Origin: Flavobacteriales bacterium
GTDB taxonomy: Bacteria > Bacteroidota > Bacteroidia > Flavobacteriales > BACL11
Assembly: GCA_028122735.1 (NCBI GenBank)
Contig: JAOHSR010000003.1
Span: forward strand, 1-64,000
Direction of reading: 5' to 3'
Length of the DNA stretch: 64,000 nt
Part shown: positions 17,481 through 27,411 of the stretch, piece after piece
How the letters are laid out: every line of letters starts with the position of its first letter
Position numbering within the stretch: position 1 is the stretch's first letter
The notes under the pieces: model-generated
The model's database searches: none
Told to the model about the DNA's origin: nothing
The model's input: only the letters and a program-made list of their open reading frames with translations
Made by a program: the position numbers and the translations under genes

Positions 17481-20400
17481 CTATTGAAGAACTATCTTTT
17501 TGTTTACAACACCATTATTTGTTGTAATTTCTAAGAAGTAAACCCCTTTAGTGTATTTAGACATGTTTATCGATTTAGTGTACTCTCCAACAAACTGCTC
17601 AAGGCCTTCGGAGTAAACCAACTCTCCAACCATATTCAATACTCTTACTTCTAAGTTTTGAATATCTTCAGACACAAAAGAAACATTAAAGATGCCGTTA
17701 GAAGGGTTTGGATAAACCTCTAGATCATTAATTTGACTTCCCCCATCTAATCTAATTGGAACAACACCAGGTTGTGTCCAGGTAATTGGACTTGTCCAAT
17801 CTGATCGGTAAGATGTTACGTTTACATCACAGAACGTTCTTCCTTGAGCTCTATATTCAGTTCCAGATTGAAGTCCAAACTTATTTACAGAATATGTAGG
17901 GTAGAACACTCCAAATCCACCAGCAGTCTGCCAGTTAGAACCTACAGTATTTACTCTTAGGGCTACTCTAGCAAAAGTATAAGGGCCGGTTTCTGTCCAT
18001 GTGAATCTTGCCTTAGAATCATTAGAGCTAAACGTTTCAACCATTAGCGTATCCATCTCTGGACAAGCATCTTGAGTTGTGAATTGATCTGAATATGAAT
18101 ATCCTGATTCACCACCTCCACAATAAAAGGCTTTCATTTTGAATTCGTAAGTTGTTGAAGCCATAAGACCTCTTAGTACCTTAGAAGTGTTAGGCAGTCC
18201 AACATTGCATAGTCCAGACCCAATACCAGCAGCTTTAGTTGTCCACGTAAGAGTTCCTACCTCACGATATCTTACAAAGTATTTTTCAACTCTACAGCTT
18301 CCACTGTTAGCATCATTCCAGTGAATAGTTGCCATCTCAGCATAAACATCACTTGAGTTTAATCCAATTGGATATGGTGCCGAACAGTTGTATCCATATA
18401 AGCATGAACCATCGTCTACCATTGCAGAATCGTTGTAGTTAAATGCTAAAGAATCTGTACAACCTTGAACACATTCAGAGCAAGAGCTATAAGTATTATC
18501 AAATATAGGGCTTGAATTAACCACTTGTTCAACAACTGAAACATTATCTATTGAGCCTATTGCAGAGTCTAATGGTTGAATTCTAAATCTCTTATCATTT
18601 GCTGCCGTGATGTATTCCGAATAGACACCCGCAGCGCTTCTTTCAATACCAGTTACGCCTCCTATTTTTGCCCTATACGATCCTTTTGAAATATTCACAA
18701 CTTCGTAAGTAACTAAAAAAGTTGTATTAGCTATACCAATAACACTTGCTTGGCTTATAGTATTATCTGTTGTGCCAAGCGAAATTGCTACGCCATTTTG
18801 TATGGTCCAGTTAGCACCATTAGACCATCCAGTATTCCCATTAGAAAAACTTCCATTAGTAATAAGTTCACCTGAATTTGCAATAAGTCCATTAACATCA
18901 ACAAGTCTGTTGGCATATGTTGCGTAATCAGTTATTGGAGCACAAGAAGCGCCGCCAACCATATCGTCAATTAAGTCTTCTTGGCCAGCCCATCCATCAA
19001 CAGCATACTTGTATTCAAAGTTTCCAGCAGGCAGATCAACAGTTACAGAGTGAACCCCATCACCATCAGGATCAGTCATTGGAACACAGCCACCACACCA
19101 GCCAAATACAGGACTTTCTAAGTGAACATACCCAAATGAACCAGCAGGCTCACAATTCATATCTACATTAAATGTAGTTGAGAATAAACACGAACCGTCA
19201 TCATCTGTTGCAAGAGCATCATAGTTTATTGCGCCAGCATCAGTACATCCATTTACTTGGTCACAAATATCACAAGATCCATACGTATCATCCAATACAG
19301 TTCCAGCTGAAACATCCACTAATCTATTAGCATAAGAGAAGTAGTCAGTTACAGGAGCACAAGAAGCTCCGTTCTGCATATCATCAACTAGATCTTCTTG
19401 ACCAGCCCATGAATCTACAGCATACTTGTATTCAAAATTACCAAGTGGTAGGTCAACAGTTACAGAGTGAACCCCATCACCATCAGGATCAGTCATTGGC
19501 ACACAACCACCACACCAGCCAAATACTGGGCTTTCAAGATGAACATATCCAAATGAGCCAGCAGGCTCACAATTCATATCAACATTGAATGTGGTAGCGT
19601 AAACACAAGACCCATCATCTAAGTCTGCTAAAGGATCAAAATTAGAAGCAGCCGGATCAGTACATCCAGGAGGGCATACACTACATCTTCCATAAACATC
19701 AGAAGTAGTCGAGTTGGCAGCCGCTTGTCTGTATGCATATGATAAATTATCCGTATATGGAGCACACGTGTTAGTTCCATTTAACATTTCGTTAAATAGG
19801 CCAGCGAATTCAGAATCCGCCCAAACATCAACAACGTACATGTATACAAAGTTATCAGTAACACTGTGAGTTCCTTCCCACACTCCATCACCGTCAGCAT
19901 CAGTTAATAGGTATGTATTACCTGACCAGTTGTCTAAGAATCCTGTTGCAGCTAATGTTGTAGGAGTTAAGCCTGAACAAGTCATGTCTACTGTAAAGGT
20001 AACATCATACTCACAAGAACCATCATCTGTAGTCATTGTTGAGTCATAATTATTTGCTAGAGGATCTGTACAGCCAGCAATACATGCAATACACGATCCG
20101 TAAGTGTCAGAAGTATTGATTCCAGGAGTTGCTGTTACTAATCTATTTGCATATGAGAAGTAATCGGTTACTGGAGCACAAGTTTCTCCACTTACCATAT
20201 CATCAACCAAGTCTTCTCTTGAAGAATTGTTGTCAATTGAGTAGAAGTAAACAAAGTCTCCACCAGGAATATCAACAGTAACTGAATAAATACCATCCAT
20301 TTCTGGATCTGACATTTGAGTACAGCCTGTAAAGCATCCAAAATAAGCGCTTTCTAAATGTACTGTAGAGTAAGTTGTTGGGTCTTCACAATTCATATCT

Positions 20401-23400
20401 ACATTAAATGTAGCTGTAAATAGACAAGAACCATCATCTGTTGTTGCTGTTGCGTCATAATTATTTGCAAGCGGATCAGTACATCCCAATATACAAGCAT
20501 CACAAGAGCCGTAAGTATCAGTAATTGAAACTCCAGCAGCCACAGCTATTAGTCTATTTGCATAAGAGAAGTAATCTGTAACCGGGGCACAAGAAGCGCC
20601 GGCAACCATATCGTCAATCAGGTTTTCTTGACCAGCCCATGAATCAACAGCATACTTATATTCAAAATTACCAAGATCTAAATCAACAGTAACAGACCAA
20701 ACGCCATCTCCATCAGCATCAGTCATTGGAACGCATCCACCACACCATCCAAACTCTGGGCTTTCAAGGTGTACATATCCAAATGAACCAGCAGGCTCAC
20801 AGTTCATATCAACAGTAAATGTTGTAGCATATAAACAAGAGCCGTCATCAACTACAGCTGTTGAGTCGTAGTTTGAAGCTAAAGGATCAGTACAACCAGG
20901 AGGAAGACTATAAAATGAAGTTAAATCAATAGCCATATCAGATGTATAGCTAGTACCGGCTATCCCCTCAATTCTTAAGTCAATTTCACCAGTAAATGCA
21001 CCAAGATCTATAATTGATTGGTTCCATACATTTCCTAAGTCACCTGAGGCAGTCCAAACATTTGTCCATGTTGCTCCGTTATCTGATGAAACATCAACGT
21101 TTAAAGTCCCCATAGTAGCGCCATACATGTGGTAAGCAAAAGAGAACCCTGGATTAGCAAAAGCATCCATATCTACACAAGGAACAGTTATTCTTGCAGA
21201 AGCGCCCCATGTTGAGGATGGAGATGTTTCTGTATACAAATAAGTAGAGCTATCAAAGGCAGCAGTTGGCCCTGTATTAGAAGAGCCTGTAGGCCCAACT
21301 TTACTAGTCCAATTAAAATCATCATCAGTATCTTGAAACCACATTTCTAAACCTGTTTCAAAACTTGAAGTCGAGTCAGTGTCTATACAAGGATATGTAC
21401 AACTTCCATCATCAGCTTGTGCCAATGGGTTGTAATCAATAGAGAGTATGTCTGTACAACCTGTTATTACAGGAAGACATAATGTGTCGCTATAAGGAGC
21501 TCCTCCTGAAAGAATGGTCACACCAGCAGAATTTGCTAGAGTCCAACTTACCTCACCTAACCAAGTTCCACCACTACAAGTTACTGGGTAGCAGAGATCT
21601 TGTAAACAAACTGTTACACTGGAAGAAGAACCAGAAGATAGAGAATAAGAATTTCCCGCAATTGTAAAGTTAGTTCCACTCCAACCATCACCATAAGAGT
21701 CCATCATTGTAAGAGTGTATGAATTAGAGCAAGAGCCATCATCTATAGTGGCTAGAGCATCGTAATTACACGCAGTAGGATCCATGCATCCAACGATTAC
21801 AGGAAGGCATAAAGAGCCAGTGTAAGGTGCACCTCCAGAAAGGATAACAACTCCATTAGCGTTTGCTAAAGTCCAGCTTACTTCGTATCCATAAGAACCT
21901 CCCCCACAAGTTACCGTATAGCAAGAGATGTCATCAGCTAAGCAAAGTATATCAGTACCTAAAGCACCAGAAGAAAGAGTTGATGAAGAGATTAGTGTTC
22001 CATTAGCATCAGTAACATCAAAAGTATTTCCATTCCAACTATCTCCATATGAATCTATCATAGTTAAAGTATATGAAGGGTCACCGCATGAACCGTCGTC
22101 AACAGTTGCTGAAGGGTCGTATCCACATAACATTGGGTCTGTACATCCAAAAATAACAGGAACACAGTGATTACCTGTATATGTGCCAGCTCCAGAAACA
22201 ATAACTGTGCCAACAGCATCCACTAAACTCCAACTAATTTCACTAGCCCATGTACCCCCTCCAACTACAATGTCGTAACATGCATCAGGAAGGCAAAGTA
22301 CTTCTGTTCCACTTGATCCGCTTGGTAACGTAGATGAAGAAATTACGGTTCCATTAACATCAACAACATCAAAAGTATTTCCACTCCAACCATCTCCATA
22401 AGAATCATTCATTGTTAATGTGTATGCAGCGTCACCACACGAGCCGTCATCAACAGTTGCTAGTGGGTCATATCCGCATAACATTGGGTCTGTACACCCA
22501 TAAACCTCAGGAACACAGTGATTACCCGTATATGTGCCGCCTCCAGAGACAATAACAGTTCCAAGCCCATCCACTAAACTCCAACTAATTTCACTAGCCC
22601 ATGTACCCCCTCCAACTACAATGTCGTAACATGCATCAGGAAGGCAAAGTACTTCTGTTCCACTTGATCCGCTTGGTAACGTAGATGAAGAAATTACAGT
22701 TCCATTAACATCAACAACATCAAAAGTATTTCCACTCCAACCATCTCCATAAGAATCGTTCATTGTTAGCGTGTATATTCCATCAGCACTACATGTTCCG
22801 TCGTCGTATATTGCAAGAGGATCGTAATTGCAGGCTAAAGGATTCACACATCCACAACCATAATCATGAGTACCAACATAGGTCCACGTGTCTTTAGCGT
22901 AAACAAGCCATTCTGAGCTTAAAGAATCTGTACCAGCTGATGCTGTCCAGTCGTCATTACCACTGTGTACTGAACATTTTCTGACTAAAGTGTGGTCCTT
23001 TGTAGCACTTGTTACTCCAGCAACATCCCATCCAGCACCAGGATCACCATCCCAATTCCCATACCAATCTAAGACGGTATAACCTCCTGTTACGGGGTCC
23101 GTAGGGCTTGTTGGTTCTGAACCATATACTAGTGCAAAACCATCATCACCGTTACTTAAATAAGTAAATGTTTCATCTGCTTCTGCTAAAATTGAAGCGT
23201 CTGAAGAAGGATGAGCTACAACATATACATCATAAGGCAAGATTACCGCTCCAGCATCAAAATCGTTCCAATATTCATAAACACCAACAGTTGTTGGGTC
23301 ATTAGATACATTAGGATAAGCATACATAGAAAGGTCAACAGTATCTGCTGTTGGGTTATAGATCTCAAAATACTTGTGATTTGAGCTTCCCTCAGCCCAT

Positions 23401-23489
23401 TCTGAGAAAAATATATTTGTCTGAGCGTTCGCAAAACTGAACACAAAAGACAATAAGTTTATAACTAAAATATTAGTAAAATTTTTCAT
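17481..23489 (-). CDS. Giant modular T9SS surface protein: N-terminal lamin-tail-like domain, YTLTMNDSYGDGW modules, VDMNCE modules, GCTD repeats, Fn3-like domains, type A CTD
   Basis: 2002 aa; NIFFSEWAEGSSNHKYFEIYNPTADTVDLS at N-terminus; CTD VYPNPSNGIFNVSF...VVNKKIVLQ. Confidence 0.8.
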   Translation of the reverse strand: MKNFTNILVINLLSFVFSFANAQTNIFFSEWAEGSSNHKYFEIYNPTADTVDLSMYAYPNVSNDPTTVGVYEYWNDFDAGAVILPYDVYVVAHPSSDASILAEADETFTYLSNGDDGFALVYGSEPTSPTDPVTGGYTVLDWYGNWDGDPGAGWDVAGVTSATKDHTLVRKCSVHSGNDDWTASAGTDSLSSEWLVYAKDTWTYVGTHDYGCGCVNPLACNYDPLAIYDDGTCSADGIYTLTMNDSYGDGWSGNTFDVVDVNGTVISSSTLPSGSSGTEVLCLPDACYDIVVGGGTWASEISWSLVDGLGTVIVSGGGTYTGNHCVPEVYGCTDPMLCGYDPLATVDDGSCGDAAYTLTMNDSYGDGWSGNTFDVVDVNGTVISSSTLPSGSSGTEVLCLPDACYDIVVGGGTWASEISWSLVDAVGTVIVSGAGTYTGNHCVPVIFGCTDPMLCGYDPSATVDDGSCGDPSYTLTMIDSYGDSWNGNTFDVTDANGTLISSSTLSSGALGTDILCLADDISCYTVTCGGGSYGYEVSWTLANANGVVILSGGAPYTGSLCLPVIVGCMDPTACNYDALATIDDGSCSNSYTLTMMDSYGDGWSGTNFTIAGNSYSLSSGSSSSVTVCLQDLCYPVTCSGGTWLGEVSWTLANSAGVTILSGGAPYSDTLCLPVITGCTDILSIDYNPLAQADDGSCTYPCIDTDSTSSFETGLEMWFQDTDDDFNWTSKVGPTGSSNTGPTAAFDSSTYLYTETSPSSTWGASARITVPCVDMDAFANPGFSFAYHMYGATMGTLNVDVSSDNGATWTNVWTASGDLGNVWNQSIIDLGAFTGEIDLRIEGIAGTSYTSDMAIDLTSFYSLPPGCTDPLASNYDSTAVVDDGSCLYATTFTVDMNCEPAGSFGYVHLESPEFGWCGGCVPMTDADGDGVWSVTVDLDLGNFEYKYAVDSWAGQENLIDDMVAGASCAPVTDYFSYANRLIAVAAGVSITDTYGSCDACILGCTDPLANNYDATATTDDGSCLFTATFNVDMNCEDPTTYSTVHLESAYFGCFTGCTQMSDPEMDGIYSVTVDIPGGDFVYFYSIDNNSSREDLVDDMVSGETCAPVTDYFSYANRLVTATPGINTSDTYGSCIACIAGCTDPLANNYDSTMTTDDGSCEYDVTFTVDMTCSGLTPTTLAATGFLDNWSGNTYLLTDADGDGVWEGTHSVTDNFVYMYVVDVWADSEFAGLFNEMLNGTNTCAPYTDNLSYAYRQAAANSTTSDVYGRCSVCPPGCTDPAASNFDPLADLDDGSCVYATTFNVDMNCEPAGSFGYVHLESPVFGWCGGCVPMTDPDGDGVHSVTVDLPLGNFEYKYAVDSWAGQEDLVDDMQNGASCAPVTDYFSYANRLVDVSAGTVLDDTYGSCDICDQVNGCTDAGAINYDALATDDDGSCLFSTTFNVDMNCEPAGSFGYVHLESPVFGWCGGCVPMTDPDGDGVHSVTVDLPAGNFEYKYAVDGWAGQEDLIDDMVGGASCAPITDYATYANRLVDVNGLIANSGELITNGSFSNGNTGWSNGANWTIQNGVAISLGTTDNTISQASVIGIANTTFLVTYEVVNISKGSYRAKIGGVTGIERSAAGVYSEYITAANDKRFRIQPLDSAIGSIDNVSVVEQVVNSSPIFDNTYSSCSECVQGCTDSLAFNYNDSAMVDDGSCLYGYNCSAPYPIGLNSSDVYAEMATIHWNDANSGSCRVEKYFVRYREVGTLTWTTKAAGIGSGLCNVGLPNTSKVLRGLMASTTYEFKMKAFYCGGGESGYSYSDQFTTQDACPEMDTLMVETFSSNDSKARFTWTETGPYTFARVALRVNTVGSNWQTAGGFGVFYPTYSVNKFGLQSGTEYRAQGRTFCDVNVTSYRSDWTSPITWTQPGVVPIRLDGGSQINDLEVYPNPSNGIFNVSFVSEDIQNLEVRVLNMVGELVYSEGLEQFVGEYTKSINMSKYTKGVYFLEITTNNGVVNKKIVLQ
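18895..19600 (-). repeat. Tandem repeat of a coding module, period 417 bp (139 aa)
   Basis: acatcaacaagtctgttggcata at 18895 and acatccactaatctattagcata at 19312, followed by closely matching sequence through caggctcacaattcatat. Confidence 0.8.
22161..22775 (-). repeat. Tandem near-identical direct repeat, period 351 bp (117 aa)
   Basis: aacacagtgattacc...tatgtgcc at 22161 recurs at 22512; the central part (ctaaactccaactaatttcactagcccatgtacccc...tccataagaatc) is almost identical in both. Confidence 0.9.
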
Positions 23490-23514
23490 AATAATTTGTT
23501 TTTTGTTTTTGAAG

Positions 23515-23545
23515 CACTAAATGTAGTAAAAAATCTTACTTAGTG
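23515..23545. promoter_or_regulatory. Inverted repeat over predicted -7 of the 2002-aa gene (possible operator)
   Basis: CACTAA-atgt-AGTAA-aaaatc-TTACT-TAGTG; overlaps minus-strand TACATTTA. Confidence 0.4.
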
Positions 23546-23708
23546 AACAATATACACTTGCCAATTTTACTAGAGTAGTTGATTTGTAAATAGATTTTTA
23601 TTAAATTTTGTAAACAAAAACTCATCAAATTCTATTTGAAAAACTAAAAGAGATAAAAGCTTAAATGGTTTTGTATAATTATAAATAAAAAATTGTTATA
23701 TTTTAACT

Positions 23709-23735
23709 AAAAAAGGGCTGCCAAGAGCCCTTTTT
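23709..23735 (-). terminator. Rho-independent terminator downstream of gap
   Basis: aaaaagggct-gccaag-agcccttttt. Confidence 0.85.
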
Positions 23736-23791
23736 GTGCCATCTCTAGCACATAAACTAAAACACAATTACTACTTGGCTAGTAAGCTTTT

Positions 23792-24832
23792 TTAACCATT
23801 TAAAAAATTGACTGTTTTTTGTTTTTCATTTAATTTAAGAGTGTCCATATGAACAATTAGATCTAATATTTTGTTTGAATACCCCCATTCATTATCATAC
23901 CAGCTTACAACTTTGAAAAATTTAGAATTTAATTCAATACCTGCTTTTGAGTCAAAAATAGATGTTCTACTATCAGACATAAAATCTGTTGAAACAAGAT
24001 CTTCGTCTGTATATCCTAATATTCCATTGTATCTTTCAGATTTTGAGGCCTCATGCATAACGCGACAAATTTCTGCATACGATGTTTCAGATTTAAGATT
24101 TACCGTTAGATCAACCACTGAAACATTTGCAGTAGGAACTCTATAGGCCATTCCGGTCAATTTACCCTCCATTGATGGAAGAACTTTCCCAACAGCTTTG
24201 GCAGCACCAGTTGAGGCAGGGATAATATTTTGATAAGCCCCTCTACCTGCGCGCCAATCTTTTAAGGATGGACTATCTACTGTTTTTTGTGTTGCTGTTG
24301 CCGCGTGAACCGTTGACATAATACCGCTTTCAACTCCAAATTTTCTGTCTAGTATTTCAACAATAGGAGCTAAACAATTTGTCGTGCAAGAAGCGTTTGA
24401 TACGATATTCATTTCTTTAGTATATTTTTCGTGATTAACACCCATAACAAACATTGGGGTTTCATCTTTTGAAGGAGCAGAAAGGATAACCTTTTTAGCA
24501 CCGGCATCTAAGTGTTTTTGTGCCAAATCAGAGGTTAAAAATAAACCAGTAGCTTCGATTACATATTCTGCGTTTACTTCACTCCATTTTAATTTTGAAG
24601 GGGCTTTTTCACTTGATATTCTGATTTTATGTCCCCCAACATATAAATGTTCTTTGTCGTGTGAAATCTCTAAATCTAATCTGCCATGGCTCGAATCGTA
24701 TTTTAGCATGTACGCCAAATAATCTACAGGATATAAATCATTAATAGCAACAACATTCATATCAGCTCTTTTTAAGATGTTTCTGAAAGCAAGCCTTCCA
24801 ATTCTACCAAAACCGTTTATAGCGATGTTCAT
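23792..24832 (-). CDS. gap: Glyceraldehyde-3-phosphate dehydrogenase, type I
   Basis: [17 protein letters not shown]; active site [28 protein letters not shown]. Confidence 0.97.
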   Translation of the reverse strand: MNIAINGFGRIGRLAFRNILKRADMNVVAINDLYPVDYLAYMLKYDSSHGRLDLEISHDKEHLYVGGHKIRISSEKAPSKLKWSEVNAEYVIEATGLFLTSDLAQKHLDAGAKKVILSAPSKDETPMFVMGVNHEKYTKEMNIVSNASCTTNCLAPIVEILDRKFGVESGIMSTVHAATATQKTVDSPSLKDWRAGRGAYQNIIPASTGAAKAVGKVLPSMEGKLTGMAYRVPTANVSVVDLTVNLKSETSYAEICRVMHEASKSERYNGILGYTDEDLVSTDFMSDSRTSIFDSKAGIELNSKFFKVVSWYDNEWGYSNKILDLIVHMDTLKLNEKQKTVNFLNG

Positions 24833-24852
24833 AATTTAAAAATTTAATACCA

Positions 24853-24860
24853 CAAAGTTA
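24853..24860 (-). promoter_or_regulatory. Bacteroidota-type -7 element TAACTTTG upstream of gap
   Basis: Exact TAnnTTTG match about 20 bp upstream of ATG. Confidence 0.5.
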
Positions 24861-24948
24861 GTGTAATTTAAACACTTACAGCTTATTTCTTATTTTTTTT
24901 ACTTAAGGTGTACAAAATACACTATGTTTGTTATTAAATTTTTTTAAA

Positions 24949-25788
24949 ATGATATTAATTGCAGATAGTGGATCGACAAAGTGTAGCTGGGCAATATGTG
25001 TTAATGGCCAGATAATTGATAGGTGTAGTACAATTGGATTCAACCCTTATTTTATTTCCTCTAAACAGGTTGCTATCAATCTTCAAAAATCTGATCTTGA
25101 CGATATAAGAGATCAAATTTCAAAGGTATATTTTTATGGGGCAGGATGTTCTTCTTCTAAAATGAATAAGATAATTGAAACTCCATTTTGTGATTTTTTT
25201 AAAAATGCTGAGATAAACATACATCATGACTTAGACGCTGCTTGCTATTCAATGTATGATGGAGAGCCAGCAATTACTGGTATATTAGGAACGGGATCTA
25301 ACTCATGTCTCTTTGATGGCACAACAATTTACGAGAGTGCCCCTTCTTTAGGCTTTATGCTTGGAGATGAGGCTTCCGGAAACTATTTTGGAAAGAAATT
25401 ACTGAACCTCTATTTTAATAATATACTATCAAAGGATCTTAAGAAAAAGTATGAGAATAATTATGAAACCGATATAGCAAATATTAATTCTAACGTATAT
25501 AATAATTCAAGAGCAAATGTCTATTTAGCTAAATTTTTTCCATTTGTTTCAGAAAATAAGAATCACGAGCAAATGCAAGAGTTGATAAAAACATCTCTAG
25601 ATGAATTTTTTAGACTTCACATATGTTGTTTTCCAAATCATAAAGAAGTGAAAATTAATTTTATCGGTTCAGTTGCGTTTTTTCTTCAAGAAGAGATTAA
25701 AGCGGTTGCTTTATCTTACAATTGCAAAATAGGAGAGATTGTTAAAAACCCTATAGATAAGTTAATAGAATATCACTTCAAAAAATAA
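24949..25788 (+). CDS. BadF/BadG/BcrA/BcrD-type ATPase, N-acetylglucosamine kinase-like
   Basis: MILIADSGSTKCSWAI phosphate-binding motif; ITGILGTGSNSCLFDG; GFMLGDEASGNYFGKKLL. Start moved to second Met of the 24928 ORF. Confidence 0.85.
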   Translation: MILIADSGSTKCSWAICVNGQIIDRCSTIGFNPYFISSKQVAINLQKSDLDDIRDQISKVYFYGAGCSSSKMNKIIETPFCDFFKNAEINIHHDLDAACYSMYDGEPAITGILGTGSNSCLFDGTTIYESAPSLGFMLGDEASGNYFGKKLLNLYFNNILSKDLKKKYENNYETDIANINSNVYNNSRANVYLAKFFPFVSENKNHEQMQELIKTSLDEFFRLHICCFPNHKEVKINFIGSVAFFLQEEIKAVALSYNCKIGEIVKNPIDKLIEYHFKK

Positions 25789-25789
25789 T

Positions 25790-27337
25790 TTATAAGTCAA
25801 ACTTTATTCCCTGAGCAAGTGGTAGTTTATCTGTGTAGTTAATAGTGTTTGTTTGCCTTCTCATATAAATTTTCCAGGCGTCACTGCCGCTCTCTCTTCC
25901 ACCACCTGTTTCTTTTTCACCACCAAAAGCTCCGCCAATCTCTGCTCCACTTGTGCCGATATTGACATTAGCAATACCACAATCACTTCCCGATACAGAA
26001 AGGAAGCTCTCAGCTTCTCTTAAATCAGTGGTCATTATTGCTGATGAAAGACCTTGTTTTACATTGTTCTGCATTTTTACAGCATCTTCGAGCTTAGTAT
26101 ACTTCATTACATATAATATTGGAGCAAAAGTTTCTTCTTGAACAATTTTAAAAGTATTTTCCGCTTCAATAATTACTGGTTTTACATAACAACCACTTTC
26201 ATAGCCTTCTCCACTAAGAACCCCTCCATCAACAAGTACTTTACCCCCCTCTACTTTTGCTTTTTCAATAGCGCTTAAATACATTTCAACAGCTTGTTTG
26301 TCAATAAGAGGCCCCACATGATTTGTCTCATCAAGAGGATCACCGATTTTTAATTGTGTATATGCATTTGATAGTTTTGAAGTAACCTCCTCATATATTG
26401 AGTCGTGAATAATTAATCTTCTTGTAGATGTGCATCTTTGCCCACAAGTACCAACAGCACCAAATAAGGCGCCAATAATTGTAATTTTTAGGTCAGCTTT
26501 ATCAGAAACAATAATGGCATTATTACCCCCAAGCTCTAAAAGAGATTTTCCAAAACGAGAAGCTACTTTTTGACCAACAATTCTCCCCATTCGAGTAGAG
26601 CCTGTTGCAGATACTAATGGGATTCTTTCATCTTCAGTTAAAAACTCACCAACATTATAATCCCCATTCACTAAGCATGATATGCCTTCAGGCAAATCAT
26701 TTTCTTTAGCTACCTCAGCCCAAATATTTTGACAAGCAACTCCGCATAAAGGAGTTTTTTCTGATGGCTTCCATATACAAACATCACCACAGATCCAAGC
26801 TAATGCTGTGTTCCAACACCAAACAGCAACAGGAAAGTTAAATGCAGAAATAATTCCTACAACTCCAAGTGGGTGATACTGCTCATACATCCTATGGCCT
26901 GGTCTCTCTGAATGCATGGTTAAACCGTGTAACTGTCTTGAAAGCCCAACGGCAAAATCACAGATGTCAATCATTTCCTGAACCTCACCTAAACCTTCTT
27001 GAAGAGATTTCCCCATTTCGTATGAAACAAGTTGCCCAAGAGGCTCCTTGTAATTTCTTAGTTTTTCTCCATATTGTCTAACTATCTCTCCTCTTTGAGG
27101 TGCAGGTAGGCTTTTCCAATAGTTAAATGCAGATATAGCAGAACCCATTGCTTTTTCATAATCTTTTTTAGAGCTTGAGCTTATACTACCTATTAATAAG
27201 CCGTCAACCGGTGAGTATGAGTTAACTAAATCTCCTTCCCCAAAGTTTTGCTGACCAGTAGAGGTTCCTTGGTTGTTGTTTTTTACTCCTAGAATGCTTA
27301 ATGCTTTTGAAATATTGTCATTTGAAAATTCTGCCAT
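25790..27337 (-). CDS. Aldehyde dehydrogenase, ALDH7/antiquitin-like (AmaB-type)
   Basis: LELGGNNAIIVSDKADL; GAVGTCGQRCTSTRRLI catalytic Cys motif; QEETFAPILYV. Likely start MAEFSNDN. Confidence 0.88.
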   Translation of the reverse strand: MAEFSNDNISKALSILGVKNNNQGTSTGQQNFGEGDLVNSYSPVDGLLIGSISSSSKKDYEKAMGSAISAFNYWKSLPAPQRGEIVRQYGEKLRNYKEPLGQLVSYEMGKSLQEGLGEVQEMIDICDFAVGLSRQLHGLTMHSERPGHRMYEQYHPLGVVGIISAFNFPVAVWCWNTALAWICGDVCIWKPSEKTPLCGVACQNIWAEVAKENDLPEGISCLVNGDYNVGEFLTEDERIPLVSATGSTRMGRIVGQKVASRFGKSLLELGGNNAIIVSDKADLKITIIGALFGAVGTCGQRCTSTRRLIIHDSIYEEVTSKLSNAYTQLKIGDPLDETNHVGPLIDKQAVEMYLSAIEKAKVEGGKVLVDGGVLSGEGYESGCYVKPVIIEAENTFKIVQEETFAPILYVMKYTKLEDAVKMQNNVKQGLSSAIMTTDLREAESFLSVSGSDCGIANVNIGTSGAEIGGAFGGEKETGGGRESGSDAWKIYMRRQTNTINYTDKLPLAQGIKFDL

Positions 27338-27411
27338 TTTGGTTGATTTTTTATGCTTCAAATCTAATAAAATCTACTAAAGGAAATACTAAAAAATAAA
27401 ATAATTATTGA

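Noticed and set aside
17481-23489. Plus-strand ORFs (e.g. 18917..19171, 21482..21667, 21928..22170) opposite the giant protein
   Set aside because: Low-complexity antisense shadows of repetitive coding sequence; no start context or recognisable domain.
23550-23700. Possible small RNA or tRNA in the largest non-coding gap upstream of the 2002-aa gene
   Set aside because: AT-rich, no cloverleaf or GC-rich stem apart from the gap terminator; no support.
24928-24948. Earlier start for the BadF-type kinase (MLLNFFKM)
   Set aside because: The P-loop-like motif begins right after the second Met (MILIADSGSTK), the usual N-terminus of this family.
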